This document shows, in pieces, positions 7,202-14,811 of a stretch of 32,578 nucleotides of DNA. The stretch is from an uncultured Clostridia bacterium. GTDB lineage: Bacteria; Bacillota; Clostridia; Oscillospirales; Ruminococcaceae. The translations under genes were made by a program, and so were the position numbers. The stretch lies in NCBI GenBank assembly GCA_947632025.1, contig CANRNN010000019.1, forward strand, positions 1-32,578. Direction: 5' to 3'. How positions within the stretch are numbered: the stretch's first letter is position 1; every line of letters begins with the position of its first letter. The notes beneath the pieces were generated by a model. The model was not told where the DNA came from, made no database searches, and saw nothing but the letters and a program-made list of their open reading frames with translations.

Positions 7202-9219
7202 AAACTCTTTACGCGCGTCTGGCGTTTACGGGAATTTTCAAGAACGGCAAGAATTATATTCCGTATATCCTCGCGTCGTCGCTTATGGTTATGGTGTTCT
7301 ACCTCGTGGTATTTCTCGCGAACAACGTGATGCTTTCAAAAATCGTGGGCGGAGATTCCATGAAGGATATTCTCACGTTCGGAATACCAGTGATGGCGAT
7401 TTTTTCGGCGATATTCCTGTTCTACACAAACTCGTTTCTAGTAAAGCGCAGGAGAAAGGAATTCGGACTGTACAATCTGCTGGGACTGTCGAAATTTCAG
7501 ATAGCGAGGATACTTGGGTGGGAAAACCTTGTAATATTTGTGACGGTCGATGTTGTGGGAACAGGATTCGGGATACTGCTGTCGAAGCTGGCGGAAATGC
7601 TGGCGGCAAGAATGCTGGGCGGGCTGCCCGAATACGAATTTTCGGTAGACTTGCCGGCGGTGGGGCTGACGGCGGCGGTTTTTGCGGGAATATTTTTCCT
7701 GATACTGCTGAACTCATTAAGGAGCCTGTTTTTCTCGCGTCCGATAAAGATGCTGAGAAGCGAATCGACGGGCGAAAAACCTCCGAGGACAAATGTTCCG
7801 TTCACGGTAATAGGGATTCTCCTGCTTGGAACAGCATACACCATGGCGATTGTGATAAAAAATCCTATGGGCGCGCTGGTGGGATTTGTGTTCGCGGTAA
7901 TTATGGTCATTATAGCGACGTATCTTCTGTTTATCGCGGGGAGCGTGGTGCTGTGCAGGATCCTCCGGGCGAAAAAGAAATACTACTACAAGACCGCGCA
8001 TTTCGTGTCCGTGTCGCAGATGGCTTTCCGTATGCGCAGAAACGGCGCGGGGCTTGCGTCTATCTGTATTCTCTCGACTATGGTTTTAGTAACGATTTCG
8101 TCGACTACGGTGCTTTACGCGGGCGCGGACGATATGATCGACGCTACCTATCCGCGCGAATGTGAGGTTTACTTTCTGGAGTATAACGACAGCAACAACT
8201 CCGGTTTCGGAGGAGATAAATATATTCCGGAGATAAACGCTCTTCTCGAAGAAAACGATCTGCCGCACGAGAACGAAATTATCACGCACGACATGAAGTT
8301 GGGCGCAAGAATGCTGGCGGAGGGCATGAATTCCGGGCTGTCGATGAGTACCTATTTCGAGGGGGAATTCTTTATAGCAGGCGAATGTGAGGAGCTTGCA
8401 AACCGCGGCATAACTCTCGGAAAAAACGAGATCGTAATTGCCGAAAAAAATACCACGAATTTCAAGGACTTCAAGACGCTGACCATTGAGGGCGTCGAGT
8501 ACAAGGTGGTTTCTTATATAAACGACTCTTTCTCCCTGCCGCCGATAGCAAATATTGTCACGAACAACTCGGACGAGGTCATGCTGCTGGAGATATATGT
8601 AAACAGTCCCGAAACCCTGTGCGGCATTGCAGACCGCGCCTACGAACGCGACAAACTCATTTATGATATGTACACGCATTATCTGTTCGACATCGGAAAC
8701 GACCGCGACAACGAGCGGCTTTTCTACAAAGCATACAACCAAGCCGAAGAACTGCGGCAGAACGTGTATAACGATGACTTGCATATCGTGATTGATTTTC
8801 GTTCGGATTTCGCGGAGGAGTTTCTGGGGCTTTACGGGGGACTGTTTTTCCTCGGAATACTGCTCGGAGGGGTGTTCCTGACGGCGGCGGTGCTGATAAT
8901 GTACTACAAGCAGATAAGCGAAGGCTACGAGGACGCGGCAAGGTTTGAGATACTGAAAAAAGTCGGAATGACGACGCGGGAGATAAAATCCTCGGTAAAC
9001 TCGCAGGTGCTGACGGTATTTTTCCTGCCGCTGGCTGCGGCGGGAGTGCATATGCTGTTTGCGTTTCCGATACTTACAAGGATACTGGAAATATTCCTTA
9101 CGGCAAGCACAGTGTGGACGTTTGCGGGAGTGACGCTTTTAAGCTATGCGGTCTTTTCGGTCATCTATATTACGGTATACAAGCTCACCTCGGCAAGCTA
9201 CAGGAAGATAGTGGGGTGA
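7198..9219 (+). CDS. BceB-type FtsX-domain ABC permease
   Basis: This 673-residue membrane protein matches the size and layout of BceB. There is a TM helix near residues 20-42, a set of TM segments to about 300 separated by short loops, a large extracellular domain from about 305 to 525 with many acidic and aromatic residues, then three TM segments at about 535-560, 600-630 and 640-665. The sequence KRRRKEFGLYNLLGLSKFQIARIL near 85-110 and FEILKKVGMTTREIKSSVNSQ near 580-600 are typical FtsX-like coupling segments. It overlaps the ATPase gene by 4 bases and is followed after 3 bases by a 50-residue membrane-protein gene. Confidence 0.92.
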   Translation: MKTLYARLAFTGIFKNGKNYIPYILASSLMVMVFYLVVFLANNVMLSKIVGGDSMKDILTFGIPVMAIFSAIFLFYTNSFLVKRRRKEFGLYNLLGLSKFQIARILGWENLVIFVTVDVVGTGFGILLSKLAEMLAARMLGGLPEYEFSVDLPAVGLTAAVFAGIFFLILLNSLRSLFFSRPIKMLRSESTGEKPPRTNVPFTVIGILLLGTAYTMAIVIKNPMGALVGFVFAVIMVIIATYLLFIAGSVVLCRILRAKKKYYYKTAHFVSVSQMAFRMRRNGAGLASICILSTMVLVTISSTTVLYAGADDMIDATYPRECEVYFLEYNDSNNSGFGGDKYIPEINALLEENDLPHENEIITHDMKLGARMLAEGMNSGLSMSTYFEGEFFIAGECEELANRGITLGKNEIVIAEKNTTNFKDFKTLTIEGVEYKVVSYINDSFSLPPIANIVTNNSDEVMLLEIYVNSPETLCGIADRAYERDKLIYDMYTHYLFDIGNDRDNERLFYKAYNQAEELRQNVYNDDLHIVIDFRSDFAEEFLGLYGGLFFLGILLGGVFLTAAVLIMYYKQISEGYEDAARFEILKKVGMTTREIKSSVNSQVLTVFFLPLAAAGVHMLFAFPILTRILEIFLTASTVWTFAGVTLLSYAVFSVIYITVYKLTSASYRKIVG

Positions 9220-9222
9220 ATC

Positions 9223-9375
9223 ATGCGCATACCCGAAAAGGCAGCGGCGCTGCTTTTGAAGATAATAGCCGTTACGGCTGCTGTTCCGATAGCCGCGGCG
9301 TTTTGTCTGATGTGGGCGGCAATTTTTATCGGAAGCGCCGCGCTAAGGTTTTTTCTGAAAATCATTCCCGAATAA
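9223..9375 (+). CDS. 50-residue hydrophobic membrane protein linked to BceAB
   Basis: The ATG at 9223 lies 3 bases after the BceB stop, and GGGGTGA (9213-9219) at the end of that gene can act as its ribosome binding site, so translation is probably coupled. The product is MRIPEKAAALLLKIIAVTAA followed by a second hydrophobic stretch (about residues 22-38) and a basic RFFLK end. One long or two short TM segments are possible. The stop is followed 14 bases later by a strong terminator, which makes this the last gene of the operon. I recognise no family. Position, coupling and hydrophobicity argue for a real subunit or regulator of the transporter rather than chance. Confidence 0.65.
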   Translation: MRIPEKAAALLLKIIAVTAAVPIAAAFCLMWAAIFIGSAALRFFLKIIPE

Positions 9376-9389
9376 AGGAAGCAAAAGAA

Positions 9390-9417
9390 TTCCCGCCGGA
9401 AACGGCGGGAAATTTTT
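9390..9417 (+). terminator. Intrinsic terminator of the BceAB-type operon
   Basis: A perfect 9-bp stem TTCCCGCCG (9390-9398) / CGGCGGGAA (9403-9411) with a GAAA loop is followed by ATTTTTG. Confidence 0.9.
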
Positions 9418-9511
9418 GTTGAAGGTGATACCGACCATTTATTAAATAAATTACATTTTCCTTGCAAAAAATTCCCGGCAGAACAAACCCTGCCGGGAAA
9501 AAGATTTCCTC

Positions 9512-9622
9512 AAAGTCGAGAGAAAACAAAACGTCCCGCAGGAGCCTGCGAGACGAACTTGCAGCCGGTCACACCGGCATCTTTACGAAAAAGATTAACG
9601 TAATAGCCGTACAGAAAACAAC
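9512..9622. repeat. 111-bp hairpin repeat, copy A1
   Basis: This copy is identical to 9734-9844 at 109 of 111 bases by direct reading. It contains a hairpin of CGTCCCGCAGG / CCTGCGAGACG form, a second hairpin GCCGG-TCACA-CCGGC, and ends in the core words ATAGCCGTACAG and AAAACAAC shared with the B repeats. No reading frame is plausible. Confidence 0.9.
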
Positions 9623-9716
9623 GTCCCAGTAAGAGCAACGCCTCACTGGGACTTGCAGCCGGTCACACCGGCTGGGAAACGGTGCAGGACATTGCCCTGC
9701 CTGCCATCCGACCCTT
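9595..9716. repeat. Hairpin repeat family B, copy 1
   Basis: Order of elements: ATAGCCGTACAGAAAACAAC, a stem GTCCCAGT / ACTGGGAC, the GCCGG/CCGGC hairpin, CTGGGAAACGGTGCAGG and a GCAGGACATTGCCCTGC near-palindrome. The 5' part overlaps repeat A1. Confidence 0.8.
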
Positions 9717-9733
9717 TATAAAAAGGTTTCCCA

Positions 9734-9844
9734 AAAGTCGAGAGAAAACAAAACGTCTCGCAGGAGCCTGCGAGACGAATTTGCAGCCGGTCACACCGGC
9801 ATCTTTACGAAAAAGATTAACGTAATAGCCGTACAGAAAACAAC
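9734..9844. repeat. 111-bp hairpin repeat, copy A2
   Basis: This is the second copy of A1 with two base differences. Its first hairpin (9754-9777) is perfect: 11-bp arms with a 2-base centre. The phrase TTGCAGCCGGTCACACCGG occurs three times in the cluster, near 9559, 9653 and 9781. Confidence 0.9.
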
Positions 9845-9896
9845 ATTCCCGACGAGATTCACCCCTACTGGGAAAAAGGTCAAGGGCAATGCCCTA
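9823..9896. repeat. Hairpin repeat family B, copy 2
   Basis: Same order as copy 1, with TAGCCGTACAGAAAACAAC, diverged stem arms around 9845-9872 and the AGGGC-AAT-GCCCT hairpin near 9882-9894. Its 5' part is shared with repeat A2. Confidence 0.75.
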
Positions 9897-9901
9897 CTGT
9901 C

Positions 9902-9996
9902 TAACCCTTATAAAAAATCACATAATGTCCGTACAGAAAACAACGTCCCAGTAAGAGCAACCCCCGCTGGGAAAAAGGTCAAGGGCATTGCCCTTG
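9902..9996. repeat. Hairpin repeat family B, copy 3, doubling as tRNA terminator
   Basis: The unit starts with CCCTTATAAAAAATCACATAA, includes CCGTACAGAAAACAACGTCC, CCCAG/CTGGG arms and ends in the palindrome CAAGGGCATTGCCCTTG (9980-9996). On the minus strand that palindrome directly follows the tRNA CCA end and is followed by ACCTTTTT, so it can terminate tRNA-Leu transcription. Confidence 0.8.
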
Positions 9997-10079
9997 TGGT
10001 GCGCCCGACAGGAGTTGAACCTGCACGGTTTCCCACCGGAACCTAAATCCGGCGCGTCTGCCAGTTCCGCCACGGGCGC
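9997..10079 (-). tRNA. tRNA-Leu (anticodon UAG)
   Basis: The acceptor stem GCGCCCG (10073-10079) pairs with CGGGCGC (10001-10007), followed by discriminator A and an encoded CCA (9997-9999). The anticodon stem CCGGA/TCCGG encloses TTTAGGT, giving anticodon UAG, which reads CUA and other CUN codons. The T arm carries GGTTCAACTCC. The long variable arm is short for class II but present. A near-perfect promoter lies directly upstream. Confidence 0.95.
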
Positions 10080-10094
10080 GTAACACCTCTTTAT

Positions 10095-10123
10095 ATTATA
10101 CTACTTTCTTAAGCTTTTGTCAA
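10095..10123 (-). promoter_or_regulatory. Consensus promoter of tRNA-Leu
   Basis: On the minus strand a perfect TTGACA (10118-10123) is 17 bases from a perfect TATAAT (10095-10100). It is the strongest promoter in the window. Confidence 0.92.
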
Positions 10124-10149
10124 GACCATTACGGATTGCGAGATCAGAC

Positions 10150-10182
10150 AAAAAATCAAGCGGCAGCGGAAACTGCCGCTTG
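10150..10182 (-). terminator. Intrinsic terminator of the PBP gene
   Basis: A 10-bp stem CAAGCGGCAG (10157-10166) / CTGCCGCTTG (10173-10182) is followed on the minus strand by ATTTTTTG. It begins 15 bases after the PBP stop. Confidence 0.9.
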
Positions 10183-10197
10183 TGTGATCTTTGTTTT

Positions 10198-12528
10198 TTA
10201 TTGCGCGCTGCCTAACACTTTCGCCGCGTTTATAGCGTCGTATTCTTCCCAGTATTTGGTTATCTTCTCGCGCTCCGCTTCGTGCTCTCCCGAACAGATA
10301 TTCGGAAGATTTCCCGCTCTGTAGTATCCTATCTCGGTATTTGTGCAGGAAGGCGACGCAAGCAAGCCCGTTTCCGTGCAGAAACGCCGCTCTATCGTCG
10401 TGCTGTCGGGACTGAATTTCTGTACAACGGAAGTGTCCTCAATATCAATCATAACATCATGCCAGATGCTCGCAAGATACCGCTTGTTGTGGATATACGA
10501 TATATCCTTTCCGAGGTCGTTTCCTGACCATGTCACAGCGACGTGGTCGGGTGTAAGTCCCGCGAAAAGCAGGTTCTTGTTGTCGTTGGAAGTACCGGTC
10601 TTTCCTATTACCTCGACGTTGCCGAGATCCGCTCTCCAGCCTGAACCCAAAGAGTCGGTTACGACCGTTCTCATCATTCGGTTGGTTATCCATGCAGTAT
10701 CGCTGTCGATAGCCTGATTTCCGTAAAAATTCTGTTCCAGTATAACATTGTTCTTGCTGTCCAGAACTTTGCTGTAAAGCTTCGGTTCGTAGTAGATTCC
10801 GCCGTTGCCCATTACCTGATACGCGGCGCACAGCTCCATTATCTTAACGCCCTGAGTAAGACCGCCCAGCGTGATAGGCGAGAGGTTGATATCCGATTCG
10901 ACAAGCGTGGAAAGTCCCAGATTCTGCGTCAGATGGTTGTAGATGACGCGGGGCGAAAGCATATCCGCGACGCGTATCGCAATTGTGTTGCGCGATTTTC
11001 TGACTGCCCACCATACGGGAATAAGCTCGCCGTTTCCGCCCTCGAAGTTGTAGTTGTTGGGCCACAGCCCGCTTTCGCCGTAGACGGTTATTCCCTTATC
11101 GGGCATAAGCTCCGAGTAGTAGATGAGGTTGTTCTGTATTCCGAGAGAGTACGCGCCTATAGGCTTCATAGTCGAGCCGGGCGCACGCATTGCCTGCGTC
11201 GCGCGGTTGAAGCAGTTGTCGCCGGGCTTTTCGCCGATGCCTCCCGCAAGCGCCAGAACCGTTCCGGAATAATCCATAATAACGATAGCGGATTGAAGCA
11301 GCTCGTCCTCCGGAGTAGCGGGGTCATAGCTCGTGACGGCGATATGCGGATCGGCGAATTTTTCCTCCACTATCTGCTGCATTTTAAGGTCCTGATTTGT
11401 ATATATCTTGTAGCCGCCGTTGTATATCTCTTTTCTCGCGGAGGTATAGGAGATGCCCTTAAGGTCGGCGTAGTCGTCGATTACCTGTCGGATAGCGGCG
11501 TCGGTGTACCAGTTTTGCGACACCTCATAATTTCCGTTCCACTTGTAAGCCTCGTAAGGCACTTCTTCCACAGGTTCTTCTTCCTGCGGCTCGTCGGATT
11601 CAATGGAGCGGGGGTCGATGTACCCGAAAGCGTCGCCGTGAACAACCGACTTGAACTTTACCTGCTCGGTGCGTGCTTTTTCGTACTCGGCGATACTCAA
11701 ATAACCCTGCTCGTACATATTGTAGAGAGCGGTGCTCTGGCTCTGCTTGCAAAGCTCCAGATCGGCGTAGGGAGAGCGGAGTCTTGGGTCGCGGATAATA
11801 CCCGCGATAATGGCGGCTTCAGCCGCGTCCAGCTCCGAAGCGGTTTTTCCGAAATAGTATTCCGAAGCCGAGCCTATGCCGTATATATTTCCGTCCAGCC
11901 ATATTTCGTTCAGATAGCTTTCAAGGATATCGTCCTTGGAGTATTTCTGTTCGAGCGACAGCGCGCGGAAAATCTCGCGGAGTTTACGTTCCCACGTCTG
12001 TTCCTTATCGTTGGTTTTGTTCTTGATAAGCTGCTGAGTTATAGTCGAGCCGCCCTGTCCGGCGCGGTCGAGCTTGAAAACGTCCGCTACGAGCGCAAAC
12101 ACGGTTCTCTGCCAGTCCACGCCCTGATGGTCGTAGAAGCGCTTGTCTTCCTGTGCGACGACGGCGTCCTTGACGCTCTGGGAGATATCCTCGTAGTTCA
12201 CCCATTCGCGGTTCTGCTCGGCGGTCAGGCGCTTGATTTCGATGTCGTTGCCTTCCTCGTCCTTTGCGTAGACCATGGAGTTGAACACCATATCCATCTG
12301 CCGCAGGTTGAGGTCGAAACCGTTATCGGCGAAATCGAGAATATACACCACCACGACGGTAGCGACGATGCACAGCATTATGACCAGCACCAGCAGCATT
12401 GACGAGATAGTCGTCCCCACGACAGTCATTGCGTGACCGATGTTTTTCAGCACGCGTTCTTTTGCCTTATTGGAGCGCTTTTTTGGCGGGTCGTCCTTAA
12501 TTTTGATGTAATGAATTTTCCTGTTCAT
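10198..12528 (-). CDS. Class A penicillin-binding protein (bifunctional transglycosylase/transpeptidase)
   Basis: This PBP1A-type enzyme polymerises and cross-links peptidoglycan at the outer face of the membrane. With the start at 12528 it has 776 residues. A cytoplasmic basic N-terminus is followed by a TM anchor (about 38-64). The GT51 domain has QEDKRFYDHQG (catalytic Glu127), GQGGSTITQQLIKN (157-170) and RKLREI. The transpeptidase has APGSTMKP (Ser452, Lys455), SRN (512-514) and GKTGTSND near 640. An acidic insert with EPQEEEPVEE (313-322) sits between the domains. I chose ATG 12528 because AAGGA is 7 bases upstream on the minus strand. Longer starts at 12534 or 12597 have no spaced ribosome binding site and the latter lies upstream of the promoter boxes. 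Confidence 0.95.
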   Translation of the reverse strand: MNRKIHYIKIKDDPPKKRSNKAKERVLKNIGHAMTVVGTTISSMLLVLVIMLCIVATVVVVYILDFADNGFDLNLRQMDMVFNSMVYAKDEEGNDIEIKRLTAEQNREWVNYEDISQSVKDAVVAQEDKRFYDHQGVDWQRTVFALVADVFKLDRAGQGGSTITQQLIKNKTNDKEQTWERKLREIFRALSLEQKYSKDDILESYLNEIWLDGNIYGIGSASEYYFGKTASELDAAEAAIIAGIIRDPRLRSPYADLELCKQSQSTALYNMYEQGYLSIAEYEKARTEQVKFKSVVHGDAFGYIDPRSIESDEPQEEEPVEEVPYEAYKWNGNYEVSQNWYTDAAIRQVIDDYADLKGISYTSARKEIYNGGYKIYTNQDLKMQQIVEEKFADPHIAVTSYDPATPEDELLQSAIVIMDYSGTVLALAGGIGEKPGDNCFNRATQAMRAPGSTMKPIGAYSLGIQNNLIYYSELMPDKGITVYGESGLWPNNYNFEGGNGELIPVWWAVRKSRNTIAIRVADMLSPRVIYNHLTQNLGLSTLVESDINLSPITLGGLTQGVKIMELCAAYQVMGNGGIYYEPKLYSKVLDSKNNVILEQNFYGNQAIDSDTAWITNRMMRTVVTDSLGSGWRADLGNVEVIGKTGTSNDNKNLLFAGLTPDHVAVTWSGNDLGKDISYIHNKRYLASIWHDVMIDIEDTSVVQKFSPDSTTIERRFCTETGLLASPSCTNTEIGYYRAGNLPNICSGEHEAEREKITKYWEEYDAINAAKVLGSAQ

Positions 12529-12577
12529 ATTCATATCCTTCCATGATATATAAAACCCGTAATAAACTATTATATAT

Positions 12578-12606
12578 ATTATACCACAAAATTTCAAAAA
12601 AGTAAA
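12578..12606 (-). promoter_or_regulatory. Promoter of the PBP gene
   Basis: On the minus strand TTTACT (12601-12606) is 17 bases from a perfect TATAAT (12578-12583). It supports the downstream start at 12528. Confidence 0.65.
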
Positions 12607-12639
12607 GAGCAGCGGAGCCGTTGCGGGCGTTCGCCTCAG

Positions 12640-12658
12640 CGGCAGCGAACCGCTGCCG
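12640..12658. repeat. Palindrome next to the 71-bp repeats
   Basis: CGGCAGCG (12640-12647) and CGCTGCCG (12651-12658) form a perfect stem with a 3-base loop. There is no U tract, so it is not a good terminator. Confidence 0.6.
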
Positions 12659-12660
12659 GT

Positions 12661-12731
12661 AGTTCGCTTCGCGCGTGGAATAAAAATATTTTCTAAATTG
12701 CGCGAATACGATGTGCTGCTTAAATCAACGT
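12661..12731. repeat. 71-bp direct repeat, copy 1
   Basis: The unit begins AGTTCGCTTCGCGCGTGG and ends TGCTTAAATCAACGT. It recurs at 12756-12826 with a few differences. Both copies are preceded by a related GCGGAGCCG...GCGGGC segment. The gap from 12529 to 12846 holds only the PBP promoter and leader plus these repeats. Confidence 0.85.
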
Positions 12732-12755
12732 TCCAAAGGCGGAGCCGCCGCGGGC

Positions 12756-12826
12756 AGTTCGCTTCGCGCGTGGATAAAAACTATTTTCTAAATTGCGCGA
12801 ATACGATATGCTGCTTAAAGCAACGT
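12756..12826. repeat. 71-bp direct repeat, copy 2
   Basis: Same length as copy 1 (71 bases), starting with the same 18 bases and ending TGCTTAAAGCAACGT. It ends 21 bases before the stop of the DUF3810-like gene. Confidence 0.85.
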
Positions 12827-12846
12827 GCAATTAAATATATTTTGAT

Positions 12847-13962
12847 TTACGGATAATTCCCGTCCTCTTCGGAGCAGCAGGCTGCCACGATAAGTTCCGT
12901 TACGCGGTCGTAACTGAAAATCCCTTCGGGAACGCCCTGAACGGAAATAAACGTATCGTTTACGCTGCTTGAAACCTCCATGACCTTGCTGCGATGAGCG
13001 TCAATATAATCATTATTCGCGGAGAGATCGGCTCTCATTCCGGAATTTATGTACTGCTGAAGTTCCCGGAATTTGTCGCTGTCCGCTCTTGAAAGCTCGT
13101 TCGAGCAATACACAAGCGCTTCCATATATCCCGAATAGCGGTATTCGGGATATTCGCTGTGTATGCAGCTCCAGAACGCCAGAAAGTTACACTCGTTTTC
13201 CTGCGCTATCCCGCGGGAGTGCGCGCTTTCGTGCGCCGCCGTGAACGGTATGGAATAATCCGGCTGAGCGATGTTTACATTATTTTCCACGAAGAACGGG
13301 AAATACATTCCCACAATTCCCGTATAACTCCACGCTTCGGAAAGCAGCACGGGCTTCTGACGGAATGTCGGGGCGCTGAGGTAAGGACACTGCTGCGTGA
13401 TTATCTTGTAGCCGTTGTTGGCGCGGGTAAGTTCCACGAAAATATTCTCGGAAAACGCGAATTCCTCTCCCTCTTTCGCGAGGTCGAGCGCTTCAAGCTC
13501 TGCTCTCGCGTCTGACGCTCCGTTCGCGAGAATGACGCAGGTTTTGTACAGGTCGTCAACGGTTTTCGGCGAAGTGTCAAGCTCCATAAGCGTTTCAAGC
13601 GGAAGCCTGTAAAAATTCGCCCCGTGACACAGCATATACATCAGCGCCGCGCAGGAAACAGTAAGGCAAACTCCCTTTACAGCCTTAAGCGCGGTCTTTT
13701 TGCGCGCTTTTGATTTTTTCATCGCGAGTATGAACCTCACGACAAGAAATACCGCCAGCGGCACCGCCGCCACCACCAGAAGCTCCGTAAGCGAGATCGG
13801 AATAAGCGACGTGACCGCCCCCACAGGCACCGTTATGATCTTGAAAATACCGCGGGAGATAACATATTCCGTGAAATACGGAAACTTCGGCAGCAAAAAG
13901 TAACACGCCCCCGCCAGTACCAGCGGAATAAAAACCACCGCCCACGATATCACTTTCTTCAT
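12847..13962 (-). CDS. DUF3810-like membrane protein, putative HEXXH metallopeptidase
   Basis: The 371-residue protein has TM segments at about 5-25, 60-80 and 97-112, then a soluble domain. AAHESAHSRG contains a full zinc-type HEXXH motif (His244, Glu245, His248), with nearby acidic residues in AQENECNFLAF (254-262) that could be the third ligand. DUF3810 proteins show this layout, and a membrane metallopeptidase role is inferred from the motif. ATG 13962 is preceded on the minus strand by GGAAGTGA at good spacing. An in-frame start at 14010 would add 16 residues ahead of the obvious TM start MKKVISW. It lies upstream of the PBP gene but each appears to be its own unit. Confidence 0.78.
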   Translation of the reverse strand: MKKVISWAVVFIPLVLAGACYFLLPKFPYFTEYVISRGIFKIITVPVGAVTSLIPISLTELLVVAAVPLAVFLVVRFILAMKKSKARKKTALKAVKGVCLTVSCAALMYMLCHGANFYRLPLETLMELDTSPKTVDDLYKTCVILANGASDARAELEALDLAKEGEEFAFSENIFVELTRANNGYKIITQQCPYLSAPTFRQKPVLLSEAWSYTGIVGMYFPFFVENNVNIAQPDYSIPFTAAHESAHSRGIAQENECNFLAFWSCIHSEYPEYRYSGYMEALVYCSNELSRADSDKFRELQQYINSGMRADLSANNDYIDAHRSKVMEVSSSVNDTFISVQGVPEGIFSYDRVTELIVAACCSEEDGNYP

Positions 13963-14092
13963 AATTTCACTTCCAATGGAATATTTTTTACATACGTCAG
14001 ACCAATCCACAAAATAATGTAGTCAAGTTTTCGTTCAACAACTAAAACAACGGAAAGTTTTGTGCAGAATTGACGAAGATTTTTCCTTTTCG

Positions 14093-14121
14093 TTGACAAA
14101 TCGTCGGTTTTGTGATAAAAT
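14093..14121 (+). promoter_or_regulatory. Strong promoter for the 14192 gene
   Basis: A perfect TTGACA (14093-14098) is 17 bases from TAAAAT (14116-14121). The transcript would start about 65 bases before the ATG at 14192. Confidence 0.85.
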
Positions 14122-14191
14122 GTAATTGTGTAATATTATATATGTGTAAATCAAAGCGTACAGCGTAGATTTTCGGAAACGGGGTGATATT

Positions 14192-14779
14192 ATGCGGTTC
14201 ACGGATATCCATAACGAGTGGCACGGACTTTATATCAGCGAGTTTGAAACCGCCGAGCGCGAGCTTACCGACAGGCGTTTCCTTTCGGGAACAGCGGGCG
14301 CGGTCTGCGACGTGCTGTCGCTTCCGTCGCATAATCATCAGACGTTTTTCGGCAGGATAGTTTCCGAAAAAGGTTTCTTCAAGCTCGTCTACGCAAAAGC
14401 CATTCAGAATTCCATCTGGTTTTCCGAACCGATTTTTATGTACACTTTCGAGGAAGCCAAGCGCTTTGAACAGCACCCCATGAAGCACGGAAGAATCGTC
14501 TGCCGCAGCGCCCTTATCGACAAGGGCTTTGTCAACCGCCTTCTGCTTACCTTGTGGCGGCTTGACGAAAATCAGCCCGAATCGGCGGTCGTGCCGTCTG
14601 CCGAAGCGGAATTTACGGCTATCCGCTTTTATGACAAGGGAAAGCCCCCGCGCGACATTTGCTTTACAGACGCGTCCGAGCTTAAATTCCGCGGAAACGC
14701 CGATACGGAAAATGCCGTGGAATTCCTGAATTCACTTCACTCCGCCATAGAATCCATGATCGGCATAGGGGAACAGTGA
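14192..14779 (+). CDS. Protein of unknown function, 195 residues
   Basis: I do not recognise a family. The protein appears soluble: no signal peptide or TM segment is visible, and it is rich in aromatic and charged residues. Notable segments are MRFTDIHNEWHGLYISEFET at the start, SLPSHNHQTFFGRI near 43-56 and a C-terminal helix ENAVEFLNSLHSAIESMI. The ATG has GGGGTGAT about 4 bases upstream and a near-consensus promoter at 14093-14121, so it is a real, independently and probably strongly transcribed gene. It is monocistronic on the plus strand between two minus-strand units. Confidence 0.75.
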   Translation: MRFTDIHNEWHGLYISEFETAERELTDRRFLSGTAGAVCDVLSLPSHNHQTFFGRIVSEKGFFKLVYAKAIQNSIWFSEPIFMYTFEEAKRFEQHPMKHGRIVCRSALIDKGFVNRLLLTLWRLDENQPESAVVPSAEAEFTAIRFYDKGKPPRDICFTDASELKFRGNADTENAVEFLNSLHSAIESMIGIGEQ

Positions 14780-14811
14780 TTTTTTAACTGTTTAAATAAT
14801 CGTCCGGGAGT

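Noticed and set aside
9480-10000. CRISPR-like array
   Set aside because: Repeats are 70-111 bp with internal hairpins and unequal spacing, there are no uniform spacers of 25-45 bases, and no cas gene is nearby.
10933-12402. 489-residue plus-strand reading frame
   Set aside because: It lies wholly opposite the PBP gene, whose catalytic motifs are intact; the product has no recognisable motif.
14042-14488. 148-residue minus-strand reading frame
   Set aside because: It is opposite the 14192 gene and its promoter; the plus-strand frame has promoter, ribosome binding site and normal composition.
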